Source: Adenophora triphylla var. japonica (lineage: Eukaryota > Streptophyta > Magnoliopsida > Asterales > Campanulaceae). From it: a stretch of DNA of 64,000 bases. This document shows, piece by piece, positions 22,238 to 32,715 of this stretch (its first letter is position 1; each line of letters opens with the position of its first letter). Position numbers and translations under genes: made by a program. The notes below the pieces were generated by a model that searched no databases, was not told the origin of the DNA, and was given only the letters and a program-made list of their open reading frames with translations. The stretch spans positions 232,001 to 296,000 of the forward strand of contig JAFEMH010000743.1 in the NCBI GenBank assembly GCA_022495995.1, in the 5' to 3' direction.

Positions 22238-23223
22238 TATTAATGTTAAGATCATGTGTTGCCATGAATGTTGTCCCAAGTGTTGCAAACCAGTGTTGCC
22301 ACTGGTGTTGCCACAAGTGTTGTCATTTGGATTTGGAAACACTGAGATAGTTACTGTATTTTTCACAAATAAAAATGTGGAAATTAATGTTTAAATAACA
22401 GTAGTTAGTCTGCTTAAAATGAGCTGGAAAAGATCATCGGAAACTGACCAGGCGTTAGTTATGAAGATGAAGAGGAAATTAACAAATAAACATGTGTTTA
22501 TTTGTTTAATTAATGACCAAGCAAAAAGATATTTTATTCAGCTATTTAGGGGGAGAACAAGTCAGAGTACAAGGCATCCAGAGCTGAGAGGTACAAGCAA
22601 GAGAAGCAAGAAAAGACCTAGTCTCCTACAAATGAGGCGAGAAGACTATTTTGGAGGAAACAAACTCAAGGCTATTGCTGATCATTTTGAGTAGGCTCCA
22701 AGACTTTGTGGCCTATAAATAGTGCAGTGGATCTTCATTGAAGATCATCCAATTCAGAAAACGCAAATCTGCACAAGAAATAGAATTCTGCTCACAAGTG
22801 TTGCCATTCAAGTGTCGGCAACACTCAGTCTGACACTCGAGAATTTCATATAGATTTTTATATTTTTGTGAGGTTTTGAGTGTTCATTTTCAGAGAGAAT
22901 TCGTATATGTTGTTCCTTATATCAGGGATCTTTTATCATTAAGGAACTTCTTTGACCTTGTATTTAATTCATATTATTAATAGAAAGGTATTGCCCTCGT
23001 GGCACCCATCAAGTTATATATTTATATAACTTGATAAAAAATATATTCTTGTGTATTGCTTTAATTCTTCCGCTGCAATTTATTTTTATTTATATTGATT
23101 TGTGTTTTTCTAGAATTGGTGTATGTGTTGTTCTTAGTGTTGCCAACACTAAAGACAACACTCGTGAGTTTCGTCTCACCTTGTGAGTTTTGCCTCACTT
23201 GTTCTAAGCCATAGACAATTTCA
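22238..23223 (+). mobile_element. Element F (SIRE-type copia), 5' LTR (986 bp)
   Basis: It starts TATTAATGTTAAG, where the 3' LTR has CGTTAATGTTAAG; both look like one-base decay of TGTTAATG. It ends GACAATTTCA before the PBS. It is nearly identical to 26516-27504. It carries about ten copies of the GTGTTGCC motif or its inverse (for example 22256, 22292, 22798, 22817, 23138). A TATA-like CTATAAATAG is near 22710. Confidence 0.9.
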
Positions 23224-23225
23224 AT

Positions 23226-23237
23226 TGGTATCAGAGC
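23226..23237 (+). other. Primer-binding site of element F (initiator tRNA-Met)
   Basis: TGGTATCAGAGC two bases after the LTR end; an exact match to the usual plant iMet PBS. Confidence 0.92.
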
Positions 23238-23275
23238 CAAGCACTTGATATACTAAGTGTTTAGATCCTTTTGTC

Positions 23276-24703
23276 ATGGCTTATGATCCTGCAAACCCTA
23301 ATCAAAAGAGATTATCGGTTTTAGATGGATCAAATTATGCTTATTGGAAGATTCGCCTACGCTCGCATATCAAATCAATTGATCTTCGAGCTTGGCGATC
23401 TATTTTAAATGGTTATTCTGTTCCAATGCTTCCTCCGGATGACGATGGTGACGTTCAAGTCAAACCTGAATTCGAGTGGACAATTGAAGAGAATAATCTT
23501 GCTAGTTTCAATGAAAAGGCACTAAATTCCATCTATGAATGGGTTGACGTGCATATGTTCAAACTCATTCAAAATAGTCCCTCTACAAAAGATGCTTGGG
23601 ATACTTTACAAAGATTTTGTGAAGGAGATGGTAGTGTCCGAGAAACAAAGCTTAGAGGTCTCACTAGTAGATTTGAAAGATTAAGAATGGGTGAAAACGA
23701 AGATATTACTTCTTATTTTGAAAAGTTGATTGATATTTCAAATGCTTGTCAAGTATTAGGGGAACCTTTTACAAATAAACAACTCGTTTCAAAAGCTATT
23801 CGTACTCTTCCCGAACGTTTTAATATTAAAGTTTCAGCTATTGAAGAGGCCCATAATCTTTCAACAATGGACATTAACTCCTTAATGAGTATTTTGAAAA
23901 ACTTTGAGATGAATCTCAATGAACAAGCTGAGGATTCTAAAGGCAAAAATATTGCCTTAAAAGTCGAATATTCGGACTCATGTGTGGATGATGAAGATGA
24001 AGCCTTCGAGGAGTTAGATGAAAATACTAGTGTATCTTTACTTGCAAAGAGATATAATGCTATGCTTAGAAAATTTAACAGTATGCAGGTAAAACCTAAG
24101 GACCAAGCGGCCAAAACCTCTAGTTTTGTGCCAAGGAGAGGTCCTCCTCCAAATCAAAAGGATACCCCACCTAGGCGTGCATCCTCGGAAAAGATCCGGT
24201 CCGATCCTAAGTACATTGAATCTATTCAATGTCATGCTTGTTCCAGTTGGGGTCACTATGCCAATGAATGTGCTAACACCTTGAGAAAGGCGGGCAAAAA
24301 CTTGTGGGTATCTCTTAGTGATGGAGAGGAGGAAGGAACGGAGAAAGATGAAAAGACGGAGCAAGTGGCCATGATGGTCACGGTAGAGGAGCTACCTTCG
24401 ACAGAGAGTGTTACCTCAAGTGTTGTTCCATATTTAACAACACTTGACACAACACTTGTGACTTCTTCAGAAAGTGTTGCCCCAAGTGTCATCCAGGAAA
24501 TGGCAACACTAGGCACAACACTCAGCAGGTATGACTCTTTTAATGATCTTAGTTTGCATGGTTCTGCTGATTTAAATTCAGAGGAGTTTATAGAGGATGA
24601 TTTTAATAGAGATGAGCACATTTGTGAATTAAAAAACCTCTATAAATCCCTCCTCATGGAATGGAAAAAGGAGAACAAGATGGTGGTTTTCTTGAAAACG
24701 TAA
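23276..24703 (+). CDS. gag: Element F gag, long open frame
   Basis: A 475-codon frame starts MAYDPANPNQKRLSVLDG at the ATG nearest the PBS. It has the copia Gag core (WKIRLRSHIKSIDLRAW..., LQRFCEGDGSVRETKL, IRTLPERFNIKV), a zinc knuckle CHACSSWGHYANEC (residues about 319-332) and a Ser/Thr/Val-rich linker (about 368-420) where the DNA repeatedly spells GTGTTGCC or its inverse. It ends at TAA (24701-24703), which replaced the Gln codon expected in FLKTQN; the same frame continues afterwards. It may still make a particle-forming Gag lacking the second knuckle. Confidence 0.85.
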   Translation: MAYDPANPNQKRLSVLDGSNYAYWKIRLRSHIKSIDLRAWRSILNGYSVPMLPPDDDGDVQVKPEFEWTIEENNLASFNEKALNSIYEWVDVHMFKLIQNSPSTKDAWDTLQRFCEGDGSVRETKLRGLTSRFERLRMGENEDITSYFEKLIDISNACQVLGEPFTNKQLVSKAIRTLPERFNIKVSAIEEAHNLSTMDINSLMSILKNFEMNLNEQAEDSKGKNIALKVEYSDSCVDDEDEAFEELDENTSVSLLAKRYNAMLRKFNSMQVKPKDQAAKTSSFVPRRGPPPNQKDTPPRRASSEKIRSDPKYIESIQCHACSSWGHYANECANTLRKAGKNLWVSLSDGEEEGTEKDEKTEQVAMMVTVEELPSTESVTSSVVPYLTTLDTTLVTSSESVAPSVIQEMATLGTTLSRYDSFNDLSLHGSADLNSEEFIEDDFNRDEHICELKNLYKSLLMEWKKENKMVVFLKT

Positions 24704-25264
24704 AATCAGGATCTTAAGAACTCCTTGACTCGGCTAGAGGTTCAACTCAGTAGGAGAGACTTGGATCTTGATAAAATCAAGTCCAAACTCAACCTAGCCG
24801 AATCCACCTTCAAAAAACTCAACACGAGTTCATCCAAATTGGATGAAATACTAAATTTGAGTAAGCCTCTGAAAGCTGGTCTTGGGTTCCAAGAATCACT
24901 AGAAAGTATTACCTCTTCCTTGTTTGATGTTGAAACTAAAAATTGTTTTGTAAAAGAGCGTGTCAAGGAAAAGGATAGTACTCCTATTGATACTTCTGAT
25001 CAATCCATTGAATGTGGATACTGTCACAAAGCTGGACATATAAAATCAGATTGCTTTTTCCTTCAAAAGAAAATGTCCAGTCTTCAAGTGTTGCCTCAAG
25101 TGCCGTCAATTTCTCAGGGCAACACTTACGGCAACACTAGTGAACAGAAATCTAGATTTTCAAAAAGGGCTTGGTTACCCAAGGAAAAACTGAAATGCTA
25201 TGTTGTTTACACAGCTTTAAGGACTAACATTGCAAGAACTTGGTACTTTGATAGTGGTTGTTAA
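24704..25264 (+). pseudogene. Element F second part of gag and protease start
   Basis: In the same frame as gag, this reads a coiled-coil (LEVQLSRRDLDLDKIKSKLN...), a second zinc knuckle CGYCHKAGHIKSDC (about 25015), then TWYFDSGC, the aspartic protease DSG. A TAA at 25262-25264 replaces the Ser codon that follows in E (CSRHMTG). Copies of GTGTTGCC and its inverse again cluster in the linker at 25087-25136. Confidence 0.82.
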
Positions 25265-26379
25265 CGTCATATGACGGGTACTAAATCATTCCTAACAGAG
25301 TACCAACCTATTCAAGGAGGCTCTGTGACTTATGGTGGTGGAGGCAAGAGTGAAATAGTTGGTAAAGGAACACTGGATATTGTTGGTTTTCCTCCTTTGA
25401 AAAATGTCTTGCACGTAGATGGTTTACTTGCTAATTTAATTAGCATTAGCCAATTATGTGATGACAATTTTGAGGTGAAATTCAATAAAAATACCTGTGA
25501 AGTGTTTGATGATCTAACTTTTGTGTCATGACTGGAATAAGATCAAGTGATAATTGCTACCTGATTGGTAATAAACCTGTGTGCAATTTGACTAAACTTG
25601 ATGATATAAGGTTATGGCATCAAAAGTTAGGTCATTCTCATTATAGGAATCTTGAGAAGATTATCAAACACAATGCCGTCAAAGGTGTTCCTAAACTAAA
25701 CCTCAAAGACACCGTGATGTGTGGTGATTGTCAAAAGGGTAAGGAAACTCGTGTTGCTCACAGTGTTGGACAACACAATGAGCAACACTCAGGAACAACA
25801 CATTGTTTTCAGCTTCTACATATGGACTTGATGGGTCCTATTGAGGTAGAAAGCTTGGGAGGTAAGAAGTATGTTTATGTTATAGTTGATGATTTTTCTA
25901 GGTATACATGGGTCTATTTTTTAAGAGAAAAATCTGAAACTTTTGATAAGTTTACTCACTTAGTCTCTAAAATCAAAAACATATTTTGTTCTCCTATTTT
26001 TCGAATAAGGTCAGATCATGGTAGAGAGTTTGAAAATCTCTCCTTCTCTACATTTTGTAGTAAAAAGGGGATACACCATGAATTTTCAGCACCTAAAACA
26101 CCACACAAAATGGTATTGCTGAAAGGAAAAATAGGACTTTAATGGAGATGGCTCGTGTTATGCTAATTGCTAAAAATATTTCTAAAGATTTTTGGGCCGA
26201 AGCACTAAACACAGCTTATCACACTATGAATAGAGTTTTCTTAAGACCCGGTACTACTATGACACCCTATGAGATTTTAAATGGAAAGAAACCTACGGTT
26301 CACTATTTTCACGTATTTGGGTGTTTGTGCTATATTTTAAACGACCGGGAATACTTAGGAAAACTAGATTCCAAAAAAT
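25265..26379 (+). pseudogene. Element F protease end and integrase, frameshifted and truncated
   Basis: Three frames are needed: 25271-25531 (RHMTGTKSF... to VFDDL), 25528-26142 (integrase zinc-binding LWHQKLGHSHY...CGDCQKGK and core with HMDLMGPI and RSDHGREF) and 26142-26384 (MEMARVMLIAKNISKDFWAEAL...). The frameshift near 26105 is a one-base loss in the PQQNG(I/V)AERKNR block. The reading ends abruptly at DSKKC near 26379, where the sequence jumps to 3'-untranslated sequence. RT, RNase H and the env-like ORF found in element E are absent. Confidence 0.85.
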
Positions 26380-26504
26380 GTTAACATTGCCTGAAGGTTT
26401 ATGTTGTCACTATCAATCATGTGGCAGTTTTATATTTTAGTTAAGTTTGACTAATTGTTTTGTAAAGATCATCACATTGGTATTTTGTGAAGAAATCAGT
26501 AACT
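26380..26504 (+). other. Element F 3' untranslated region after the internal deletion
   Basis: From 26380 the sequence (CATTGCCTGAAGGTTTATG...) resembles the 3' region of element E after its env-like ORF (31190-31250). The deletion junction is therefore between INT and the post-env region. No coding capacity. Confidence 0.7.
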
Positions 26505-26515
26505 AAGGGGGAGAT
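26505..26515 (+). other. Polypurine tract of element F
   Basis: AAGGGGGAGAT immediately before the 3' LTR; it would prime plus-strand DNA. Confidence 0.88.
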
Positions 26516-27504
26516 CGTTAATGTTAAGATCATGTGTTGCCATGAATGTTGTCCCAAGTGTTGCAAACCAGTGTTGCAACTGGTGTTGCCACAAGTGTTG
26601 CCATTTGGATTTGGCAGCACTGAGATAGTTACTGTATTTTTCACAAATAAAAATGTGGAAATTAATGTTTAAATAACAGTAGTTAGTCTGCTTAAAATGA
26701 GCTGGAAAAGATCATCAGAAACTGCCCAGGCGTTAGTTACGAAGATGAAGAGGAAATTAACAAATAAACATGTGTTTATTTGTTTAATTAATGACCAAGC
26801 AAAAAGATATTTTATTCAGCTATTCAGGGGGGAGAACAAGTCAGAGTACAAGGCATCCAGAGCTGAGAGGTACAAGCTAGAGAAGCAAGAGAAAACCTAG
26901 TCTCCTACAAATGAGGAGAGAAGACTATTTTGGAGGAAACAAACTCAAGGTTGTTGCTGATCATTTTGAGTAGGCTCCAAGACTTTGTGGCCTATAAATA
27001 GTGCAGTGGATCTTCATTGAAGATCATCCAATTCAGAAAACGCAAATCTGCACAAGAAATAGAATTCTGCTCACAAGTGTTGCCATTCAAGTGTCCGCAA
27101 CACTCAGTCTGACACTCGAGAATTTCATATAGATTTTTATATTTTTGTGAGATTTTGAGTGTTCATTTTCAGAGAGAATTCTTGTATATGTTGTTCCTTA
27201 TATCAGGGATCTTTTATCATTAAGGAACTTCTTCGACCTTGTATTTAATTCATATTATTAATAGAAAGGTCTTGCCCTCGTGTCACCCATCAAGTTATAT
27301 ATTTATATAACTTGATAAAAATTATATTCTTGTGTTTTGCTTTAATTCTTCCGCTACAATTTATTTTTATTAATATTGATTTGTGTTTTTCTAGAATTGG
27401 TGTATGTGTTGTTCTTAGTGTTGCCAACACTAAAGACAACACTCGTGAGTTTCGTCTCACCTTGTGAGTTTCGCCTCACTTGTACTAAGCCATAGACAAT
27501 TTCA
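26516..27504 (+). mobile_element. Element F, 3' LTR (989 bp)
   Basis: A near-identical partner of 22238-23223, ending GACAATTTCA and followed by the TSD tctcc. Only a handful of differences are visible in the first 150 bp (for example GTTGCA/GTTGCC), suggesting recent insertion. Confidence 0.9.
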
Positions 27505-27509
27505 TCTCC
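27505..27509. repeat. Right target-site duplication of element F
   Basis: tctcc, matching 22233-22237. Confidence 0.88.
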
Positions 27510-28062
27510 CACCTTAATTCTGTCAAAAAGATAACTAAATATGTTTCAAGAACAAGTGAATTAGGGATTTGGTTTAGTAAGGATACTAATACCAATTTGG
27601 TAGGCTTTAGCGACTCGGATTGGGCTGGGGATATGGATGATAGGAAGAGTACTAGTGGGGGGTGTTTTTACTTGGGTAACAATTTAGTTTCATGGTATAG
27701 TCGTAAAACAAAATTGTGTTTCTCTTTCCACGGCTGAATCTGAGTATGTTGCAGCTGGTAGTTGTTGTTCACAACTTATTTGGCTAAAACATATGCTAGA
27801 TGATTATGGCCTAGAAAGTAATTCTTTGACTATGTACTATGATAACCTGAGTGCTATCAACATTTCAAAAAACTCTGCTCAACATTCCCGTACTAAACAC
27901 ATAGATATACGTCATCATTTTCTTAGAGATATGGTAGATAAAGGCCTAATTAACATTTATCATATTGATACTAAGTATCAACTAGCTGATATCTTTACCA
28001 AGGCCTTAGACCACGAGAGATTTTCTAGTTTGAAAAGATCTCTTGGACTTTGTAATCTCTGA
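27510..28062 (+). pseudogene. pol: Element E RNase H (end of pol)
   Basis: This continues E's polyprotein after element F: HLNSVKKITKYVSRTSELGI, GFSDSDWAGDMDDRKSTSG (catalytic region), then, after a one-base insertion near 27713, CVSLSTAESEYVAAGSC, YYDNLSAINISKN and YQLADIFTKAL, ending at a stop at 28060-28062. This is a full-length copia RNase H apart from the frameshift. Confidence 0.88.
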
Positions 28063-29332
28063 GCCTGTTTTTCTGTGCTACCCCAGGTGATGTTATCACT
28101 CAGGGTAACACTTGTATATTAGTGTAATTTTTTCTGTTTATTTAAAAAAAATGATTTCATTCTCTTTTAATCTGGTTAGCTTAGTTCTAACCGTGGCATA
28201 TGCTGACCTTTTTGTTATGGTAGGTTATTACTTAGGTTATCATGTGTGATATCATTCCCCTTGATATGCTTAAAGTGACAAAGTCACTAATCTTTTCTTT
28301 TTGATAAATAAAAGGCAAAGGCAATGTTTCCATACTATTCTCTCGAGCTCGGGGCATGGTGTTCCCTACAACGATGTACTCTTGCCAATGAGAATGTATG
28401 AGGTGGTTTACGCTAAGTATTAGGGACATGGAGTTCGCTACTACAGTGTACCCTACTTGAAAGGCATAAATCACTTTATCATTACACTTAAAATATTACT
28501 CGAAGCACGGAGCTCGTTACTACGATGCTTTCTTGTTTAAAGAAGTGTATTGATCCTTTATAACAAGCAATGTACTTAAAAAGAATATAGGCTTATAATG
28601 CCTAAAGTGCATGAAAAATGCTCAGCTTGTTATGCCTGAAGTGCCTGAAAATGACTAAGCTTGTTATGCTTGAAAATGAAAATATTTATCAAGGGGATTT
28701 ATATCACTTGTGTTATCCTACGTGTTACCATCATTGCCTTAACACATTAGTGTGTGATATATTAGTTTTTTATTTATTATTTCTGAAATATTGTTGATTA
28801 ATTTTTCAAAATATGAAAGTCTTTTTAATTAAAGAGTTTACGATTTTGAAAACGTCTTCAACAAGTTTTCTTTATTTTTGTTAAACTTTGTTGAGTAACT
28901 AACCCATATTTAGTTTGATTTGTGCATATAATGTTCGGGTTTAGTTGCAAAATATTTGGTTTACTCATTTTTTTAATTTTCCGTTTTTACTTTAAAAAAA
29001 AAAAAAATTCATTCTATTTTTGTTTCAACCATGTAGATCTTTTAAGTTTGTTGGGGTTTTATAAAAAAGGTGTGGTTAGGGTTAATTTAAAAAATGTGTG
29101 GATAGGGTTAAAGGAGAGAAATAATAGGGGTTAGTTTAGATAGGTTTTAAGATGTCAAATCAAATTAAAACTTATGTTCCCTATCTAATCTCACTCTCCT
29201 ATTTTCACACTACCTCTCCACTTCTCTCTCTAACCGTTACCCTCTCTCACTTTAAACCCCGTTCCAACGTCGTTTGTCTCTCCCAAAAATCCTAGGTCAA
29301 AATCCATCTTCAAAAATTCCCAAAAATTCTCC
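28063..29332 (+). other. Element E spacer between pol and the env-like ORF
   Basis: 1270 bp of non-coding sequence. It holds three degenerate repeats of a block containing GGNGTTCSCTACNACNATGT (about 28345, 28428, 28508), two copies of CTTGTTATGCCTGAAGTGC-like sequence (28580-28670), and copies of the E motif (28086, 28230, 28700-28730). SIRE elements have a spacer and a splice acceptor before env; a pyrimidine-rich tract near 29190-29240 could be one, but I cannot confirm it. Confidence 0.6.
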
Positions 29333-31184
29333 ATGGCTTCTCCATCCAAAGCCAATGTCGAACTCTCACACACAGACCAAATGGATATCTCCCCAAGCAT
29401 TGTCCCCTCCGTTGCTTCTCGTGTAGCCATGGAAACATCTCCCATGATTACACCAAGTTCTTCTCCTCCTATAATGGCTATTGTTCCAGCCTCTGTCCCC
29501 ACAGCCTCATTCAAACATGGCATTCCCAAGGTGACTGTCATTCCGACTGAATCAAAAGAAAAGAGGAAGAGGAAAGCTCAAACATCCAAGTTATCTCCTC
29601 AAGTTGCAAAGAGGAGGTCCTCCAACCGTATAAGGTCAATAAGGTCCAAGGCAACATCAAATACCACCTCTGATCCGGTTGAAGTCTCAGAAAGCTCCCT
29701 AGATGTGTCCTCACCCCATATGAGTGACAAGAACTTTGATGCCAACAAGGATAAGGAGCATTCTATGGATTCTTTTGATGCTTGGGTGGATGGTGATGAA
29801 GAGGAAACTCTCTCTGATTTTCAGAAGAAGAAGGGCAAGGGCAAAGCTTCTGTGAGTGCTACCAAAGGTGCTACCAAGAAGAGGATATCATCTGAGGTAA
29901 CACCTGCCCCCTCCTCTGTTCCTACTCGTTCCTCTAGTGATAATTCTGGTGATGAGATTATTCGAAATGAAGAGGATAAGGCTTTTCCAAAACCCTTTCT
30001 TACTTTGGAATTTTATAAGAAATAAAATATGGAATTTTGGTTGAATAATTCGAGTAAGAGGTTGTTAAAAGAAAAGCATATTGATGAGGGTCAGTTAGAA
30101 AAGGAATGAATGGTTCAATTTTTGAAGGACGGGAATTTTCTTAAAGCTAATAATCATGCTTCTGTGTTTGTTGAAAGTGTTGTGAGAAATTACTTTGCTA
30201 ACCTGCATGCTCATTTGGATGATGAAGGTTCTGAAAAATTTGGGAAGGTATTTGTTAGGGGAAAAGTTTATTCATTTACTCCAGCCCTAATTAACAAGGT
30301 TTTAGGCCTCCCAAATTTAGATGATGAGAGCATTAGGGTTAATAGGGATAAAATGGTAAAATTACTCACTCACAACAAACTGCAGTCCTGGCCTTTAAAG
30401 GAAAAACTTCATGCTTCTAGGCATACCTCTCTGTTTTCTGTGCTTCACAAATTGTGCATCTTCAATTGGCTCCCTACAACGAATGAACCTATTGTGACAT
30501 TGGAGCATGCGAATGTGTTATACAGATTGGGTAAGAGTTTAAGGATTAACTTTGGAAGATTAGTGTTCAAACACTTAGCTTCATGGGGTAGAAAGAAAGA
30601 AATAAATATTAGCTTTTTCCCCTATCCTTCTTTAATCTTCAAAGTTTTAGTTTTTCAATCCTTGCCCATTGAAGCCTCTGATGTTTTCACCACTGAACCT
30701 GAGTACTATACCATTGATCAACAACTGAAAAAAGGTAAAAGGTATACAAAAGATCTTCCTTGGAACAAATCTGATGAAACAGCCCCTGTTCTTCCCAGTG
30801 CTATTTCACGTGATATCCCAAGTGCTTCCCCAAGTGCTGCCCCTAATACTTTTGTGGGAACTGATGCTGCAAGTATTTTGACCAACATGATGAATCTTCT
30901 GGGCAAAACTGGTCCATCAATCCCAAAGGCAACAGTGATTAACTTCTTGCACAAACAGTCAAGTGCAATGGGAGAACTTGCTGAGGGTTGGGCTAAGCTT
31001 AAGCAGGTTACTGATGCTTTCATTGATGAAATTTCTTCCCAAACAGGGGGAGGATGCGCTCACTAGCTGCAACTTCACAGGCGGTGCTACCACCAGTGCT
31101 GGCCCAAGTGATGGTGGAAGTGATAGGGAAGGAGATCAGGAGGAATATGAAGAAGAAGAGGAGTTTGAAGAAGAAGAAAGCTGA
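29333..31184 (+). pseudogene. Element E envelope-like extra ORF of SIRE type, decayed
   Basis: The frame opens at MASPSKANVELSHTDQMD. The first 230 codons are Ser/Pro/Lys-rich and disordered-looking, with a basic KRKRKAQTSK stretch that could be a nuclear signal. After a TAA at 30023-30025 and a stop near 30107 the same frame continues (30110-31066) with a folded-looking domain (SVVRNYFANLHAHLDDEG..., INKVLGLPNLDDE..., VLYRLGKSLRINFGRLVFKH). Near 31045 the frame shifts to reach an acidic Glu-rich tail ending at 31184. It occupies the place of the SIRE 'env-like' gene. I see no convincing signal peptide or membrane segment, and the function is unknown. Confidence 0.75.
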
Positions 31185-31231
31185 AACCTGAAGGTTGATA
31201 AACCTGAAGGTTGATAAACCTGAAGGTTGAT
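31184..31231 (+). repeat. Three tandem copies of a 16-bp unit
   Basis: AAACCTGAAGGTTGAT is repeated three times right after the env-like ORF stop. One related copy remains in element F near 26385. Confidence 0.8.
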
Positions 31232-31646
31232 GTTGCCACTATCTTGTTGGTGGCTGGGTTCGTGATGGTCCTATAACAATTTCTTTTATTTTGGTGATGT
31301 GATGTGGTTCCCTAAACAATTTTCTTTTATTTTGTTTATATTGGTTACTAAACACTTTAGTTGGTTTGTTTAAAACTTTAACTGCTAGGATGTTTTGCTA
31401 GTTTTGGATGATATTATGCTACAATGGTTTATGGTTTTTATGTTAACTTAGTTTATTTCGAAAACTTGTTAATGTTTGAAATAAATTAGTTTATTATGAT
31501 AAATCATTGTTTGTGATTAGCTCCTTGATTAAGGGGGAGTTAACTTTCTTGGAGATATTATACTGTGTTTCTATGCTCTGTACATTTGTTTATGGACTAA
31601 CCATGCAGGAGAGCATCACATTAGGTTTGAGAAGAAATATCCAACT
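31232..31646 (+). other. Element E 3' untranslated region
   Basis: AT-rich non-coding sequence between the env-like ORF and the polypurine tract, with no ORF of note. It includes an internal AAGGGGGAGTT (about 31533) resembling a second polypurine tract. Confidence 0.6.
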
Positions 31647-31657
31647 AAGGAGGAGAT
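31647..31657 (+). other. Polypurine tract of element E
   Basis: AAGGAGGAGAT directly before the 3' LTR. Confidence 0.87.
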
Positions 31658-32501
31658 TGTTAGTGTAAACTGCAGGTTATATCGTAGATGATTTCCCAAA
31701 TTCCAGGTGATATCGCAGATGATTTCCTGAACTGGAATTTATATAGTTGTATATTTCTTGTTTATTATTTAATGGACTAATGTGCTAATATAATCTGTAT
31801 AGTCTATGGTTTATGTTTATATTTCAGAGTGCAATAGCATCAAAGAAAGAGCTAGACACGTGTGGAATTTGGAAGGAAACAATTTATGCATTTTATGCAT
31901 AAATTTGTTACTTTGGCAACATCAATTAAAATGTGTGGACACTTGGTCAAGGAATTGTTGCTGAATAAAAGAAGAGTACAAGGTTGATAAAGCTTGGGAG
32001 TACAAGGCGTTGAAGCTTGGACTTGAGGATTAATCAACTCGGTTGCTACAATTTAGGAAGTGGGAGCTAGAATTGAGGAACAATCTCAACCACTCTCCCT
32101 ACTCTTCCTCAACGTGCAAATACAGCCCCAAGGTTGTTAATTGAGTAGCCTTCAAGTATTTGAAGACTATAAATAAGCTTGGAAGGTTTCATTTGAAGAG
32201 ATGCCAATTTACACCAACACATTCACACCTTCGAAAGCTTAGAGATAGAGTTCTTTGTTTGGTTCTTTTAATCCTTTCTCCCTTGTAATTTTGCACTTGA
32301 TTACATTGGTATCAAGTTGTGTGAAGGCTAGGATAGGATTCCGTTCTTTATCTCTTGTTCCATAGAGCTCAAAATTGTTATAGCTATAGGGAACATTTTC
32401 GGTTTTGTAAATTCATTATAGTGATTATAAAGTCTTGCCTAAGAGGCACTCTCAAGTTATATTTATATAACTTGAGAAAAATAATTTTGGTGTTTTTATT
32501 C
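31658..32501 (+). mobile_element. Element E, 3' LTR, truncated at its 3' end
   Basis: It is homologous to 16708-17549 but stops at GTTTTTATTC. The last 119 bp of the 5' LTR (17550-17668) are missing and Ogre sequence follows at once. Because the end is lost, no target-site duplication can be checked for element E. Confidence 0.87.
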
Positions 32502-32715
32502 GGAACTGTGATTTAACGTCCGAAGACGGTTTGAGATTTAACGTCAGGAGACGAAACGTTAGTGAGGACTAACGGGAAATTTAACGTCTGAAGACGGAAC
32601 TGTGATTTAACGTCCGAAGACGGTTTGAGATTTAACGTCTGGAGACGAAACGTTAAAAATGTCTAACTGGGATTTAACCTCGGGGGAGGGGGTGTTAGAA
32701 AGGTCTAACTGGGGA
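32502..32715. repeat. Ogre tandem repeats of CGTC-N4-GACG hairpins
   Basis: Units of about 25 bp, (A)TTTAACGTCNNRNGACG, recur at 32517, 32542, 32586, 32611 and 32636. Each contains CGTC and GACG as a 4-bp stem around a variable 4-base loop. Between them CGTTAG and CTAACG (about 32556-32573) form a further 6-bp stem. The array ends in a G-rich stretch (CGGGGGAGGGGG). It belongs to the Ogre 3' region now split by element E. Confidence 0.75.

Noticed and set aside
28063..29332. A gene in the 1.3 kb spacer of element E
   Set aside because: Open frames here are under 85 codons, AT-rich and without motifs.
29333..31184. A host gene captured by element E
   Set aside because: Position between pol and the 3' LTR and the general layout match the env-like ORF already known in SIRE elements, so no capture needs to be assumed.
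31533..31545. A second 3' LTR junction of element E at AAGGGGGAGTT
   Set aside because: No LTR start follows; the true LTR start is at 31658 after AAGGAGGAGAT.
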